A program made the position numbers and the translations under genes. Shown in pieces: positions 17,363-26,393 of a stretch of 64,000 bases of DNA; the stretch's first letter is position 1; each line of letters begins with the position of its first letter. This DNA comes from Pedobacter kyonggii. Lineage in GTDB: Bacteria; Bacteroidota; Bacteroidia; Sphingobacteriales; Sphingobacteriaceae. The stretch is taken from contig NZ_SIXF01000026.1 of NCBI RefSeq assembly GCF_004310665.1, positions 1 through 64,000 on the forward strand. The letters are read 5' to 3'. The notes below the pieces were generated by a model. It saw nothing but the letters and a program-made list of their open reading frames with translations. It searched no databases and was not told where the DNA came from.

Positions 17363-18337
17363 ATGAAGTTTAGCGCGAAAGTATTTCTATCTCTGCTGCT
17401 GCTTCTTGTTGTCCGCTTTTCTTCCTTAGCTCAAGGGCCGCCCCCTACCCGCGTAAGTTGCCCGGAAGCAGCCCAATATTATTCGAAAGACAGTATAAAT
17501 ATTGTAACCTTTGGAGCCAGCACTGTAGAAGGTATAAATGGCCTTGGTTTTCAAACCATGCTGCAGAACAACTTTTTGAACTGTTATACCAATAAGATAG
17601 TAGATATTACCAATCATGGTATTGGTGGCCAGACTACTTTTCAGGGTTTGCTCAGAATTGATAATGCGATAGCCAATAGAACGGGCTTTATTGTAATTGA
17701 TATGGGCATTAATGATGCTGTTGCAATGACTACCGGCAAGGGAAGTGTAGCCGAAACCATTGCTAATATGCGGGCATTAATTACGGTAAGCCTTAAACAG
17801 AAATTAGTCCCAATTTTATGTACACTACAGTTTGTGGATGATAGGACCATTAAAAGTTATGCGGCTGTAAATACCAATATCAGGAACCTCAATACGGCAT
17901 ACAGAAAATTAGCTGCTGAGTATAAAATATATTTAGCAGATGTAAATGCGGCTATGAGACGTGATTTTTCGCTTTATCAGGATCCATTTCATCCAAATGC
18001 ACGCGGTTACAGATTGGTGAGCTATGTTATTTTCGACGCTATTAATAAAGCAATTTTTGATAAATTCTTAAAATTCACCGTTACTCAGAATTACCCAAAT
18101 CCTGCAGCCATGCAAACCTTTATCGATGTAGTTTTACCGGAAGCGGATAAAATTAACATCCAGATTTACGATTTAATGGGCCGATTGGTTAAAACAGTAG
18201 TAAACGAATACCTTAATACGGGAAAACACACTTTAGAGATCAATACTTCTACTTTTGTTCCAGGCATTTACTTCTTTAAAATCTCTTCCGATTCAGGGCA
18301 ATACAGTTCTGCAAAAAAGTTTATTGTAGCGAGGTAA
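17363..18337 (+). CDS. SGNH/GDSL hydrolase with T9SS C-terminal sorting domain
   Basis: A 324-residue secreted esterase-like enzyme. A signal peptide (1-23, ending SLAQ) is followed by the SGNH domain: nucleophile block FGASTVEG (Ser in GAST, about residue 54), the Gly block GIGGQTTF, the Asn block MGINDA and the catalytic DPFHPNARGY (Asp/His, about residue 210). Residues 240-324 form a type A T9SS sorting domain (VTQNYPNPA, IYDLMGRLVKT, PGIYFFKI, KKFIVAR), so the protein should cross the outer membrane by the type IX secretion system and be surface-bound or released. Natural ester substrate is unknown. The gene stands 55 bases ahead of the PH-domain pair. Confidence 0.9.
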   Translation: MKFSAKVFLSLLLLLVVRFSSLAQGPPPTRVSCPEAAQYYSKDSINIVTFGASTVEGINGLGFQTMLQNNFLNCYTNKIVDITNHGIGGQTTFQGLLRIDNAIANRTGFIVIDMGINDAVAMTTGKGSVAETIANMRALITVSLKQKLVPILCTLQFVDDRTIKSYAAVNTNIRNLNTAYRKLAAEYKIYLADVNAAMRRDFSLYQDPFHPNARGYRLVSYVIFDAINKAIFDKFLKFTVTQNYPNPAAMQTFIDVVLPEADKINIQIYDLMGRLVKTVVNEYLNTGKHTLEINTSTFVPGIYFFKISSDSGQYSSAKKFIVAR

Positions 18338-18392
18338 CAAAAGATTTAAACATTAGTCTATTTATAGATTAATATGTTTTATACCTTTAACC

Positions 18393-18947
18393 ATGACTAC
18401 TGAGACATTTTTCACAAATGAAGTTATTGATCTCGATCTTCTTCCAAAATACGAAGACATTCAGTTAAGCCGGCCGCACCGCGATTATTGGAAAATCATC
18501 TGTATTAATCTACTGATCTTTTTTGGATTACTGGGAATAGCTATTGGTATACTCCTGTTCTTTGTTGATGAAGTAAAACCAAATGCCAAATGGATTATCC
18601 CCCTTTATTTAGCTTTATTTGCCATCTTTTCGCTACTCTTTCGGGCTAGTTTTAACAAACGGGGTTATGCTATCCGCACGCATGATGTAATATACAAAAG
18701 TGGAATTATTGCCGAATCTACAACTATTGTTCCTTTAAACAGGATTCAGCATATCGAATTAAATGAAGGGATTTTCTCCAGAATGCATAAATTGGGATCA
18801 TTACAGCTGTTTACCGCAGGTGGCCAAACCGGGCATATCCATATTTCGGGTATTGCAATTGATGATGCAAAACGTATTAGGGATCTGCTTTTGAAAAAAC
18901 TAGACCTGCTTGAAAATCCAACAACAGAATTGAATGCCAATGAATAA
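18393..18947 (+). CDS. bPH2 (DUF304) membrane protein, YdbS-like
   Basis: A 184-residue inner-membrane protein with two TM helices (about 36-57 and 65-87) followed by one bacterial PH-like domain with GYAIRTHDVIYKSGIIAEST (about 93-112) and IVPLNRIQHIELNEGIFSRM. This is the YdbS half of the YdbS-YdbT pair, members of which protect against some bacteriocins in Firmicutes; here the role is unknown. The last 14 bases overlap the start of the next gene, so both are translated together. Confidence 0.85.
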   Translation: MTTETFFTNEVIDLDLLPKYEDIQLSRPHRDYWKIICINLLIFFGLLGIAIGILLFFVDEVKPNAKWIIPLYLALFAIFSLLFRASFNKRGYAIRTHDVIYKSGIIAESTTIVPLNRIQHIELNEGIFSRMHKLGSLQLFTAGGQTGHIHISGIAIDDAKRIRDLLLKKLDLLENPTTELNANE

Positions 18948-20445
18948 CGATTTTAGTAAACCGCAGCGGGAATCGGCCTTTGGTATTATTATAATGGGTG
19001 CTTATACCATGCTGAAAATTGGCAAGGCGAGTTTTTTCTTGTTTGTTATCGCGTTCGTAAAAATGTCGAGTACTTATTTTACCTATCTGATATTAGGCAT
19101 TTCTGCAATAATCGTATTCAGTTTCGTATTTGCTTATTTATGGTATTTAAAATTCACTTTCTTTTTAGATAAAGAAAAGCAGGAATTTGTGGTGAATAAG
19201 GGAATATTCAACCGCGATCAGGTAATCATTCAGCTTGATAAAATACAGCAGGTTAACATTAACCAGAATATTCTGCAGAAAATTATCGGCGTTTATGGGT
19301 TAAAAATCGATACTGCTGGTGCTCATGGAGAAGAAGTAAGCATAAAAGCCATTGACGAAACTTCTGCCTATAACCTTAAAGAACATCTATTAAATAGAAG
19401 AACTGTAACTGAAGCACAATCGGAAATTGAACAAGAAAACCACAAAACAGAAGAAACACCATTTTTAAGAATAAGTGCCTGGACTTTGTTTAAAGTAGGG
19501 CTTACCTCTAATTATGGGCAAAGTTTAGCCTTACTTGCTGCTTTTTTTTACACTGTTATTTATGAAGGCAGGCAGCTGCTTGATGCTTTTAAAATTAATA
19601 AAGATGAAATTCAGAGCACGGTAACAGGTATGTTAACCATTGTTACGGTTTTTATCTTAATTGCAAGCCTTTTAGTGTTACTGTTGATTATTAACCTGGT
19701 TAGAACCTTTTATAAGTATTTCGAACTCGAAATTAGCGAACATAAAAACACACTCTTGCTCTCGTCAGGGCTCATTGCTAAGAAAAATACCTTGATTAGT
19801 CCGAATAAAGTCCAGATTACCAAATACAGCCAAAATTACTTCCAGAAAAAGATGAATATGCTAAACATGAGTTTAAAGCAGGCTCATTTTGGTCAAAGTA
19901 AAAAAGGACACGAAATGCAGGGAAATACCTTAGAAATTCCGGGATGTAACCCTGGCGAAAGGGACGAATTGCTAAAAATGATATTGGGCCAAACACCTTT
20001 AAAAGCAAAAACTTTTATCCCTGACTGGCGTTTTTTGAATTTACCGATTTTCTTTAAACTGATTTTGCCAGTGGTGGCATTTTTAATCATTGCGTTTAAC
20101 GTTCCTGAGGTTAGGCCCTATATCGGTGCATCAATTGCTTATTTAATAATTGGCATTTTGATGATTTACATCAGTTATCGCCGACATCAGATTTCAGTAA
20201 GTCAGGATTTCATCATCAAAACCAGTGGGATCTGGGATATTTCAAATGAAATTGTAATGCCAAATAAGATTCAGGCCATTACCACTTTTCAATATCCATG
20301 GCATAAAGGGGTTGATGTTGGTCATCTCACCTTACACACGGCTGCAGGTCAGATTCATTTTAAATATGGCAATTATACCGAAATTAAACAGCTGGTAAAT
20401 TACTGGCTGTATCAGTTAGAGCGTAAAAATGAGAATTGGATGTAA
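18934..20445 (+). CDS. bPH2 (DUF304) membrane protein, YdbT-like
   Basis: A 503-residue inner-membrane protein with three PH-like bPH2 repeats, each preceded by a pair of TM helices. The repeats are recognised by KQEFVVNKGIFNRDQVIIQL (about 84-103), HKNTLLLSSGLIAKKNTLIS (about 270-290) and VSQDFIIKTSGIWDISNEIV (about 422-441). It partners the shorter overlapping YdbS-like gene. Length and repeat number match YdbT-type proteins. Function beyond membrane association is not known. Confidence 0.85.
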   Translation: MPMNNDFSKPQRESAFGIIIMGAYTMLKIGKASFFLFVIAFVKMSSTYFTYLILGISAIIVFSFVFAYLWYLKFTFFLDKEKQEFVVNKGIFNRDQVIIQLDKIQQVNINQNILQKIIGVYGLKIDTAGAHGEEVSIKAIDETSAYNLKEHLLNRRTVTEAQSEIEQENHKTEETPFLRISAWTLFKVGLTSNYGQSLALLAAFFYTVIYEGRQLLDAFKINKDEIQSTVTGMLTIVTVFILIASLLVLLLIINLVRTFYKYFELEISEHKNTLLLSSGLIAKKNTLISPNKVQITKYSQNYFQKKMNMLNMSLKQAHFGQSKKGHEMQGNTLEIPGCNPGERDELLKMILGQTPLKAKTFIPDWRFLNLPIFFKLILPVVAFLIIAFNVPEVRPYIGASIAYLIIGILMIYISYRRHQISVSQDFIIKTSGIWDISNEIVMPNKIQAITTFQYPWHKGVDVGHLTLHTAAGQIHFKYGNYTEIKQLVNYWLYQLERKNENWM

Positions 20446-20474
20446 TTTTTTTTTAAAGAACTAAAACAATTAAT

Positions 20475-20840
20475 ATGAATACCAGGGAACAGATCATTTT
20501 AAATGAAGATAGATTATTAACGGCCATACAGCATGGTGATATTGAGGATCTAGATCTGCTTTTGCATGAAGATTTACTTTTTAACCTGCCCAACGGTGTA
20601 ACCATAACAAAGGCTATGGATATGGAAACATATACATCTGGAAATTTGATTGTAAATTCTATTTTACCGACTGAACAGCAAATTAATCTGATTAACGATA
20701 TTGCAGTTGTTAGTGTAAAAATTGAGCTAAAGGCAGTATATAATTCACAATCTATTGAAGGTATTTTCAGATATTTAAGAGTCTGGAAGTTGTTTGATCA
20801 GGAATGGAAAGTAATTGCGGGAAGTTGTGTGGCCATATAA
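20475..20840 (+). CDS. Nuclear transport factor 2-like protein (DUF4440 type)
   Basis: A 121-residue cytoplasmic protein of the NTF2-like cone fold. It begins with LNEDRLLTAIQHGDIEDLDL, a helix pair, and LLHEDLLFNLPNGVTITKAM, the typical loop of DUF4440/SnoaL-like proteins, and ends with RVWKLFDQEWKVIAGSCVAI. No enzyme can be assigned; such domains serve as small hydrolase-like or binding modules. It follows the YdbT-like gene by 29 bases and may be in the same unit. A hairpin terminator follows directly. Confidence 0.75.
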   Translation: MNTREQIILNEDRLLTAIQHGDIEDLDLLLHEDLLFNLPNGVTITKAMDMETYTSGNLIVNSILPTEQQINLINDIAVVSVKIELKAVYNSQSIEGIFRYLRVWKLFDQEWKVIAGSCVAI

Positions 20841-20843
20841 AAA

Positions 20844-20880
20844 ATAACAGCTGCCAGGTTTAAATCCAGGCAGCTGCTAT
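20844..20880. terminator. Bidirectional hairpin terminator
   Basis: The arms CAGCTGCC and GGCAGCTG pair around a partly paired inner loop, extended outward by ATA/TAT. It lies between the converging NTF2-like and NmrA-like genes. Confidence 0.7.
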
Positions 20881-20887
20881 AATTCAA

Positions 20888-21772
20888 TTAATTCTGGTAT
20901 GCCACAGCAAACTCAGCAGCAAAATCTTTAAGCTTAATGCTGCCTAAAACAGGTCTGTTTTTATAATAATCTACAAAAAGTTTATTGCTTCTGATTGCAT
21001 CGCCCATTTCTACGTAGTTTTTGGCTATTTCTTCAGGTAAACCGGCTCCTACCATCCCGTTAAATGCATCTTCATCGCTAAATTCTATCCATGGTAATGC
21101 TGGTTTACCAATTGCAGTACCTAATACTTTTGCAACATCAGCTGGCGTACTTTCATCATCACTGGCTACGTACTGTACGGTTTTACCTGTAAAATTACTT
21201 TCCAATACTTCGGCGGCTACCTCTGCAATGTTACGGGGATGCACCAAAACAAGTTTTGAATCAGCACCAAAATTAGATCCTAATATATTTGCATGTTTAA
21301 CCATATCTATATTGGCTAAAAAGTTAATGTAAAAATAACCAGCACGTAAATGTTTTACATCTACCCCATATAATGAAGCAAAAATATTTTCTACATCATG
21401 CAATCCAGCAATTGGTCCTGTTCCATCAGGCAGATCTGCACCTACACTACTTAAATTCACCACTTTTTTAACCCCCGACTCTTTAATGGCAACAGCATAA
21501 TTTTCGCCAATACTTTTAATATATGCCCTAAATTTTGGTGCTGCAAAATTCGGCGGCACCATGGTGTAGATAGCATCAGCGCCAGAAAAGGCCTCTTTTA
21601 AAAATTTGGTATCGCTCACACTACCAATCAATGGTATTGCACCCAGCGATTTAATTTCTTCGGCTCTATCGGCGTTGCTGCTAATAATTTTTACTTCGTG
21701 ACCTTTGGCTACCAATATTTCGGCAAGCGGTTTAGTAATATTACCTATTGATCCTGTTAATGTTATTTTCAT
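20888..21772 (-). CDS. NmrA-like NAD(P)-binding reductase
   Basis: A 294-residue atypical short-chain dehydrogenase. The Rossmann start MKITLTGSIGNITKPLAEIL has the GxxGxxT form of the NmrA/QOR2 group, and IYTMVPPNFAAPKFRAY, GVKKVVNLSSVGADLPDGTG and HPRNIAEVAAEVLES follow in order. There is no Tyr-x-x-x-Lys active site, so it may bind NAD(P) as a sensor or act as a quinone reductase. It is divergent from an HxlR regulator with an 80-base spacer, the same arrangement as at 9.1-10.1 kb, which suggests inducible expression under electrophile stress. Confidence 0.85.
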   Translation of the reverse strand: MKITLTGSIGNITKPLAEILVAKGHEVKIISSNADRAEEIKSLGAIPLIGSVSDTKFLKEAFSGADAIYTMVPPNFAAPKFRAYIKSIGENYAVAIKESGVKKVVNLSSVGADLPDGTGPIAGLHDVENIFASLYGVDVKHLRAGYFYINFLANIDMVKHANILGSNFGADSKLVLVHPRNIAEVAAEVLESNFTGKTVQYVASDDESTPADVAKVLGTAIGKPALPWIEFSDEDAFNGMVGAGLPEEIAKNYVEMGDAIRSNKLFVDYYKNRPVLGSIKLKDFAAEFAVAYQN

Positions 21773-21803
21773 GATTTTTGTTTTTAAATATTGAATACAA
21801 AGT

Positions 21804-21836
21804 TATATTTGCACTTACTTTTATACAAGTACTTAC
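21804..21836. promoter_or_regulatory. HxlR-type operator region
   Basis: ACTTAC at 21813-21818 and GTACTTAC at 21829-21836 form the pair shared with the 9.5-kb HxlR locus. A TATATTTG -7-like box at 21804-21811 directly precedes them and points towards the HxlR gene, so autoregulation is likely. Confidence 0.5.
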
Positions 21837-21852
21837 CCCAAAGTATGCAACC

Positions 21853-22206
21853 ATGACAGCTGTTAAAGAAAGTTCGACCCGTAATTTTAATAAAGGCATA
21901 GCGCTAACAAGCTGCCCTGTTACTTTTGTAATGGAAAAAATTGGTGGTTATTGGAAACCGATTATTATTTTTCACTTAATGAGTGGCCCTAAACGTTACA
22001 GCGAGTTAAAACGTGCAATACCACAGATAACTGAAAAAATGCTTATACAACATTTAAAGCAATTACAAAATGATGACCTTGTTCATAGAGATGCACAAGC
22101 CGTTGTCCCTCCGGTAGTAACCTATAGCCTCACAAAATCAGGACAGGATCTTTTTCAGGTATTAGATTCGATGGTAGATTGGGCTGTTAAAAATGGCTCT
22201 GTTTAA
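21853..22206 (+). CDS. HxlR-family transcriptional regulator
   Basis: A 117-residue winged-helix regulator. CPVTFVMEKIGGYWKPIIIF (about residues 18-37) holds the N-terminal Cys used for redox sensing in HxlR proteins, followed by MSGPKRYSELKRAIPQITEK and MLIQHLKQLQNDDLVHRDA. The chosen start, MTAVKESSTRNFN, lies after the operator-like elements; a frame opening 25 codons upstream would place them inside the coding region and is rejected. It likely controls the divergent NmrA-like gene and itself. Confidence 0.87.
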   Translation: MTAVKESSTRNFNKGIALTSCPVTFVMEKIGGYWKPIIIFHLMSGPKRYSELKRAIPQITEKMLIQHLKQLQNDDLVHRDAQAVVPPVVTYSLTKSGQDLFQVLDSMVDWAVKNGSV

Positions 22207-22398
22207 CAAAATGATATAAACCTTGTCGAAGCATTATCCTGCAGACTGGGGAACGAAACCAAAGCTTACAAACACACAAGGGAAGCGACTTGATTACGTG
22301 CACCGACATTGCACTCCGAGAAGAAAATTAGTTGGTAAATAGGTGATTAAACTTTTTAATTGACTGGAAATGAGATGGTTGTTTTTCATTGGAGATGG

Positions 22399-22455
22399 CA
22401 GTCCTGCTGTTTGCTGTAGCCCTCATGCTTCGGGGCTGCCGCTTCCATCAGGTTA
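22399..22455 (+). repeat. Variable-hairpin element, copy 2
   Basis: Begins CAGTCCTGCTG and ends CATCAGGTTA; the central stem is AGCCCTCATGCTTCGGGGCT. Confidence 0.65.
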
Positions 22456-22554
22456 CGAACAACGTAGGTGGAAACTGCAGCCTTAAAAAGAAATGTGAGG
22501 AATTTAAATGAGGCATGGTGCATAGAGCTAAAAGATTAAATCCCCTCAGATTAT

Positions 22555-22650
22555 CGTCATTGCGAGAGGGCTTTTTCAGCCGACGAAGCAATCTTTATGG
22601 CAAGACCTCTAGCATGAAAGATTGCCTCGTCGTTCCTCCTCGCAATGACG
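22555..22650. repeat. CGTCATTGCGAG palindromic repeat, full copy
   Basis: Outer arms CGTCATTGCGAG and CTCGCAATGACG are exact inverted repeats. Inner arms GACGAAGCAATCTTT and AAAGATTGCCTCGTC pair almost perfectly around a short loop. Other copies lie near 8924, 30488, 58714, 59160 and 63733. Confidence 0.8.
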
Positions 22651-22757
22651 ACCTTTCTTTTGAATCTGTTATTGATAGCGTAGTCGAAGGGCTTTTGTTT
22701 GAGATTTATGAATCTTAAAAAATCTTCGATCGAATCATGTATTTGATATACAGAAGC

Positions 22758-23081
22758 CTACAATGTCATAATCCCCTTGATGTTTCCTGCTTGCTTATAA
22801 ATAGCAATCACCTCATCCGCATTTTGCATCGTCTTTTTTACGGTAATTGAAACATATTTCCCCGTTTTTGAAGCTTGCTCAATAAACTCATCATCAGGCA
22901 AAATAGCACGTAACTCTTGTATTTTATCTAACCCGCCAGTGAGAATAAATTTAAAATTATAAACACCCGGAAACTGCTCAACACTTTCCAGTTTTTCCTT
23001 TAAATTGGCATAAATATCTGTATTTGTCCCATCGGGGATATCAGTAAACTCAATATCCTTATTATTTTTATTCTCATCCAT
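22758..23081 (-). CDS. DUF493 (YbeD-like) family protein
   Basis: A 107-residue cytoplasmic protein. After an acidic N-terminal tail (MDENKNNKDIEF), the ferredoxin-like DUF493/YbeD fold is recognised in FPGVYNFKFILTGGLDKIQE (about residues 37-56) and GKYVSITVKKTMQNADEVIA. Family members are thought to be small ligand-binding or regulatory domains; no catalytic residues are visible. The gene is isolated between two repeat-filled spacers. Confidence 0.75.
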   Translation of the reverse strand: MDENKNNKDIEFTDIPDGTNTDIYANLKEKLESVEQFPGVYNFKFILTGGLDKIQELRAILPDDEFIEQASKTGKYVSITVKKTMQNADEVIAIYKQAGNIKGIMTL

Positions 23082-23289
23082 AAAGAAAGCATATCAAATT
23101 CTATACCCAAATAAACAGGGTGCAATTCTGACAGAATAAACGTTTATTTTAATTAAAATACCGCCATTTCAGTGAATCGAAGGGACGCATTATTACAGAA
23201 CCTAATGAAATACAGCTGTGGCTTTACCCCTAAATCCCCTAAAAGGGACTTCGTAACCAAATTTAATGGCATGATGGATTCTGAACCAA

Positions 23290-23449
23290 GTTCAGAATGA
23301 CGAACGATAAATAGGCTGAGGGTTTTAATCCCTCAATAGCAACACAAACTAAATTTACATAAACCTTGGCGAAGCGGATACCGGCCTTGTGGGCAATGCC
23401 TGCAGCCGTATGAGCAAAGCAAAGGACTGCAGAACCCAATGAAATACAG
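23290..23449. repeat. Long direct repeat of the 23-kb spacer, copy 1
   Basis: Runs from GTTCAGAATGACGA to GAAATACAG. A 73-base core (23358-23430) is identical to 23695-23767. Confidence 0.85.
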
Positions 23450-23624
23450 GTTTGGCTTTTCTAAAAACCAAAGGAGCAGATCTAGCCATAACCTTGTCTC
23501 CCATAAAAGCAAGGTCCACTTTACCATATAAGGTAGATAAGAACATGGAAGCCAATAACGGATAGATGTTGACCACAAAGTAGCTATTAGACCTAAAAAA
23601 CAATAAGAACAACTAATAAAACGA

Positions 23625-23786
23625 GTTCAGAATGACGAGCTATAAAATTGAAGCGATAGGTTTTAAACCCTCAATAGTAGCACAAACCCAATTACATAAA
23701 CCTTGGCGAAGCGGATACCGGCCTTGTGGGCAATGCCTGCAGCCGTATGAGCAAAGCAAAGGACTGCCGAAGCCGATGAAATACAG
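23625..23786. repeat. Long direct repeat of the 23-kb spacer, copy 2
   Basis: Second copy, shifted by about 337 bases, with the same 73-base identical core containing GGCGAAGCGGATACCGGCC. Divergence is limited to the flanks. Confidence 0.85.
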
Positions 23787-23910
23787 ATGTAGCTTTCCTC
23801 CAAATCAATCAAAATAAAATTCAATTCACAACACCTAACTAATTACTAACAACTTTGGCAAAAAGCGATAGGAATTGTTATTTTTGAACCTCAAAAAAAC
23901 AGGAGCCGAT

Positions 23911-26214
23911 TTGGATTATTTAGCAGGATTAAACCCACAACAAAGAGCAGCAGTAGAGAACACAAAAGGACCAGTAATGATTGTTGCAGGTGCAGGTTCG
24001 GGCAAAACCAGGGTAATTACCTTTCGTGTAGCCCACCTTATTCAAACCGGTACCGATCCATTTAACATCCTGGTTTTAACCTTCACAAACAAGGCGAGTA
24101 AGGATATGCGCGAGCGTATCAGTAAAGTGGTTGGTGCAGAGGCAAAGAACATTTGGATGGGTACTTTTCACTCTGTTTTTGCAAAAATTTTACGTGTAGA
24201 GGCCGAGAAAATCGGTTACCCAAGCAATTTTACTATTTACGATACCGATGATAGTAAAAGTGTAATCCGTGCTATTTTGAAAGAAATGCAGCTGGATGAT
24301 AAATTATATGCAGCGAACTTTGTTTTCAATAGAATTTCATCAGCCAAGAATAATTTAATTTCCTGGGGTGAATATCAGGCTAACGACCAGATACAGGCTG
24401 AAGATATCCAGAATAAACGCCCATTAATTGGCCAGATTTACGAAACCTATGCTAAGCGCTGCTTTAGAGCTGGAGCAATGGATTTCGACGATTTGTTGTT
24501 CAAAACCAATATTTTATTGAAAGAACATCCTGATGTTTTAAATAAATACCAGCAGAAATTCAGATACCTGATGGTGGATGAGTATCAGGATACCAACTTT
24601 TCGCAGTATACCATTGTGAAAAAACTGGCTGCTGCTTATCAGAACATTTGCGTGGTAGGTGATGATGCACAAAGTATTTATGCTTTCCGTGGTGCAAACA
24701 TCCAGAATATTTTAAACTTCGAACGCGATTACCCTGATTTAAAGGTTTATAAATTAGAACAGAATTACCGTTCTACCCAAAATATTGTTGATGCAGCAAG
24801 CAGTATCATTGCCAACAACAAAAACCAGCTCGAAAAAAACGTTTTCTCAGATAACGAACCTGGCGACCGCATTAAGGTTTCGCGGGCTTTTACCGATAAC
24901 GAAGAGGGTAAACTGGTTGCCGAAGCCATTATTCAGGAACGAAGTACCAAAGGCTACCAACACAACGATTTTGCCATTTTGTATCGTACCAATGCACAAA
25001 GCAGGGCTATGGAGGAGGGGTTACGCAAACTCAATATTCCTTACCGGATATATGGCGGTCAATCTTTTTACCAACGTAAAGAGATTAAAGATTTAATTGC
25101 CTATTTCCGTTTAACTTTTAATCCGAAGGATGAAGAGGCTATAAAGCGTGTTATTAATTACCCTAAGCGTGGTATTGGCGATACCTCTATTGATAAAATC
25201 ATTGTTGCGGCAGATCAGCATGGAAAAACCATGTGGGATGTAATTTCGAATGCGCACGAATATGTAGATGGGCGTTTAGCCAATCAATTGAACGATTTTG
25301 CTATGATGGTGCAAAGTTTTCAGGCAGAGGCAAAAAAGCTCGATGCGTATGATACGGCTTTGTTTATTGCCCAACATGCAGGTATTTTAAAAGAATTATA
25401 CACCGATGATAGTGTTGAAGGACGTGCGAGATACGAAAATATCCAAGAGTTATTAAACGGTATTAAGGAATTTGCAGAGCGCGAAGACATTGAAGAAAAA
25501 GGTCTGGATATCTTTATGCAGGATGTTGCCCTTTTAACCAACGATGATAAAGATGGTGATAAAAATAAGGATACCGTTTCTTTAATGACGATCCACTCGG
25601 CCAAAGGGTTGGAGTTTAAGAACGTGTTTATCGTAGGGTTGGAAGAAAACCTGTTTCCTTCGCAAATGTCGTTAACTAACCGCACTGATTTAGAGGAAGA
25701 ACGCCGTTTATTTTATGTGGCCATTACCCGTGCAGAAATAAAACTGACACTTACTTATGCTACTTCGCGCTACCGTTGGGGAACTTTAACCAACTGTGAA
25801 CCAAGCCGTTTCATTAACGAAATTAGCCCGAAATTTTTAGAATTGGATGTAAAACCAGCCAAGTCGAACAGTTTTGATGGTAATTTCGACGATGACCGCA
25901 AAACATGGACCTCACAGCCGCGTGATTTCTTTAGCAAACCAAAACCAGCGGCCGGTGCAACTACTTCTGCCCCACCAGTCCGCCCGAAAACAACGTCGCT
26001 ATTGGCAAAAGCACACGTGCCAACACCTGGTTTTACCCCATCACAACCGCATGAATTTCAAGGCGGTATGGAAGTTGAGCATGAAAAATTCGGTTTTGGA
26101 AAAATTATCAGCTTGGAGGGAACCTTGCCTGATGTTAAGGCTACTGTATTTTTCCAGGGCTTAGGCAATAAACAGCTACTGCTTAAGTTTGCGAAACTGA
26201 TGATTGTAAAATAA
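23911..26214 (+). CDS. ATP-dependent DNA helicase UvrD/PcrA/Rep family
   Basis: A superfamily 1A 3'-5' helicase of about 768 residues for repair and replication-fork rescue. Motifs in order: Walker A AGAGSGKTRV, FTNKASKDMRER (Ia), DEYQDTN (II), DDAQSIYAFRGA (III), LEQNYRST (IV), TIHSAKGLEFKNVFIVGLEE (V) and EERRLFYVAITRA (VI). A C-terminal Tudor-like segment (GGMEVEHEKFGFGKIISLEG) is typical of PcrA. The start is a TTG: GDLDYLAGLN-type beginnings are normal for the family, AGGAG lies five bases upstream of this TTG, and no ATG is in frame nearby. A longer frame with another TTG start at 23875 is possible. Confidence 0.92.
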   Translation: MDYLAGLNPQQRAAVENTKGPVMIVAGAGSGKTRVITFRVAHLIQTGTDPFNILVLTFTNKASKDMRERISKVVGAEAKNIWMGTFHSVFAKILRVEAEKIGYPSNFTIYDTDDSKSVIRAILKEMQLDDKLYAANFVFNRISSAKNNLISWGEYQANDQIQAEDIQNKRPLIGQIYETYAKRCFRAGAMDFDDLLFKTNILLKEHPDVLNKYQQKFRYLMVDEYQDTNFSQYTIVKKLAAAYQNICVVGDDAQSIYAFRGANIQNILNFERDYPDLKVYKLEQNYRSTQNIVDAASSIIANNKNQLEKNVFSDNEPGDRIKVSRAFTDNEEGKLVAEAIIQERSTKGYQHNDFAILYRTNAQSRAMEEGLRKLNIPYRIYGGQSFYQRKEIKDLIAYFRLTFNPKDEEAIKRVINYPKRGIGDTSIDKIIVAADQHGKTMWDVISNAHEYVDGRLANQLNDFAMMVQSFQAEAKKLDAYDTALFIAQHAGILKELYTDDSVEGRARYENIQELLNGIKEFAEREDIEEKGLDIFMQDVALLTNDDKDGDKNKDTVSLMTIHSAKGLEFKNVFIVGLEENLFPSQMSLTNRTDLEEERRLFYVAITRAEIKLTLTYATSRYRWGTLTNCEPSRFINEISPKFLELDVKPAKSNSFDGNFDDDRKTWTSQPRDFFSKPKPAAGATTSAPPVRPKTTSLLAKAHVPTPGFTPSQPHEFQGGMEVEHEKFGFGKIISLEGTLPDVKATVFFQGLGNKQLLLKFAKLMIVK

Positions 26215-26393
26215 ACGCAGATTTCCATTTAGCCACGGAAACTCAGAGGCACGGAAAAATAACGAAAATTCGTCATCCTGATTCCGATTTTCCATCGGGA
26301 TCAGGATCTTTAATAAATAAAACAAATAGATGCTGAATCAAGTTCAGCATGACGAATGCGATGAAATTATACCTAAGGTTGTGTTCTCAACTT
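26215..26393. repeat. Short spacer with hairpin repeats
   Basis: Contains GATTCCGATTTTCCATCGGGATC-type and GATGCTGAATCAAGTTCAGC hairpins followed by ATGACGAA; these are members of the dispersed repeat set and may also terminate the helicase transcript. Confidence 0.5.

Larger units (their letters stand above)
22207..22757. other. 550-bp gene-free spacer with two dispersed repeats
   Basis: Holds the variable-hairpin element (22399-22455) and a full CGTCATTGCGAG palindrome (22555-22650). The rest shows nothing recognisable. The open frame across the second repeat is not a gene. Confidence 0.7.
23082..23874. other. 790-bp gene-free spacer with a long direct repeat
   Basis: The spacer contains a partial repeat near 23195 (CAGAACCTAATGAAATACAG), a TTCTGAACCAAGTTCAGAA hairpin near 23280, and two full copies of a 160-bp direct repeat. 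No supported gene. Confidence 0.75.
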
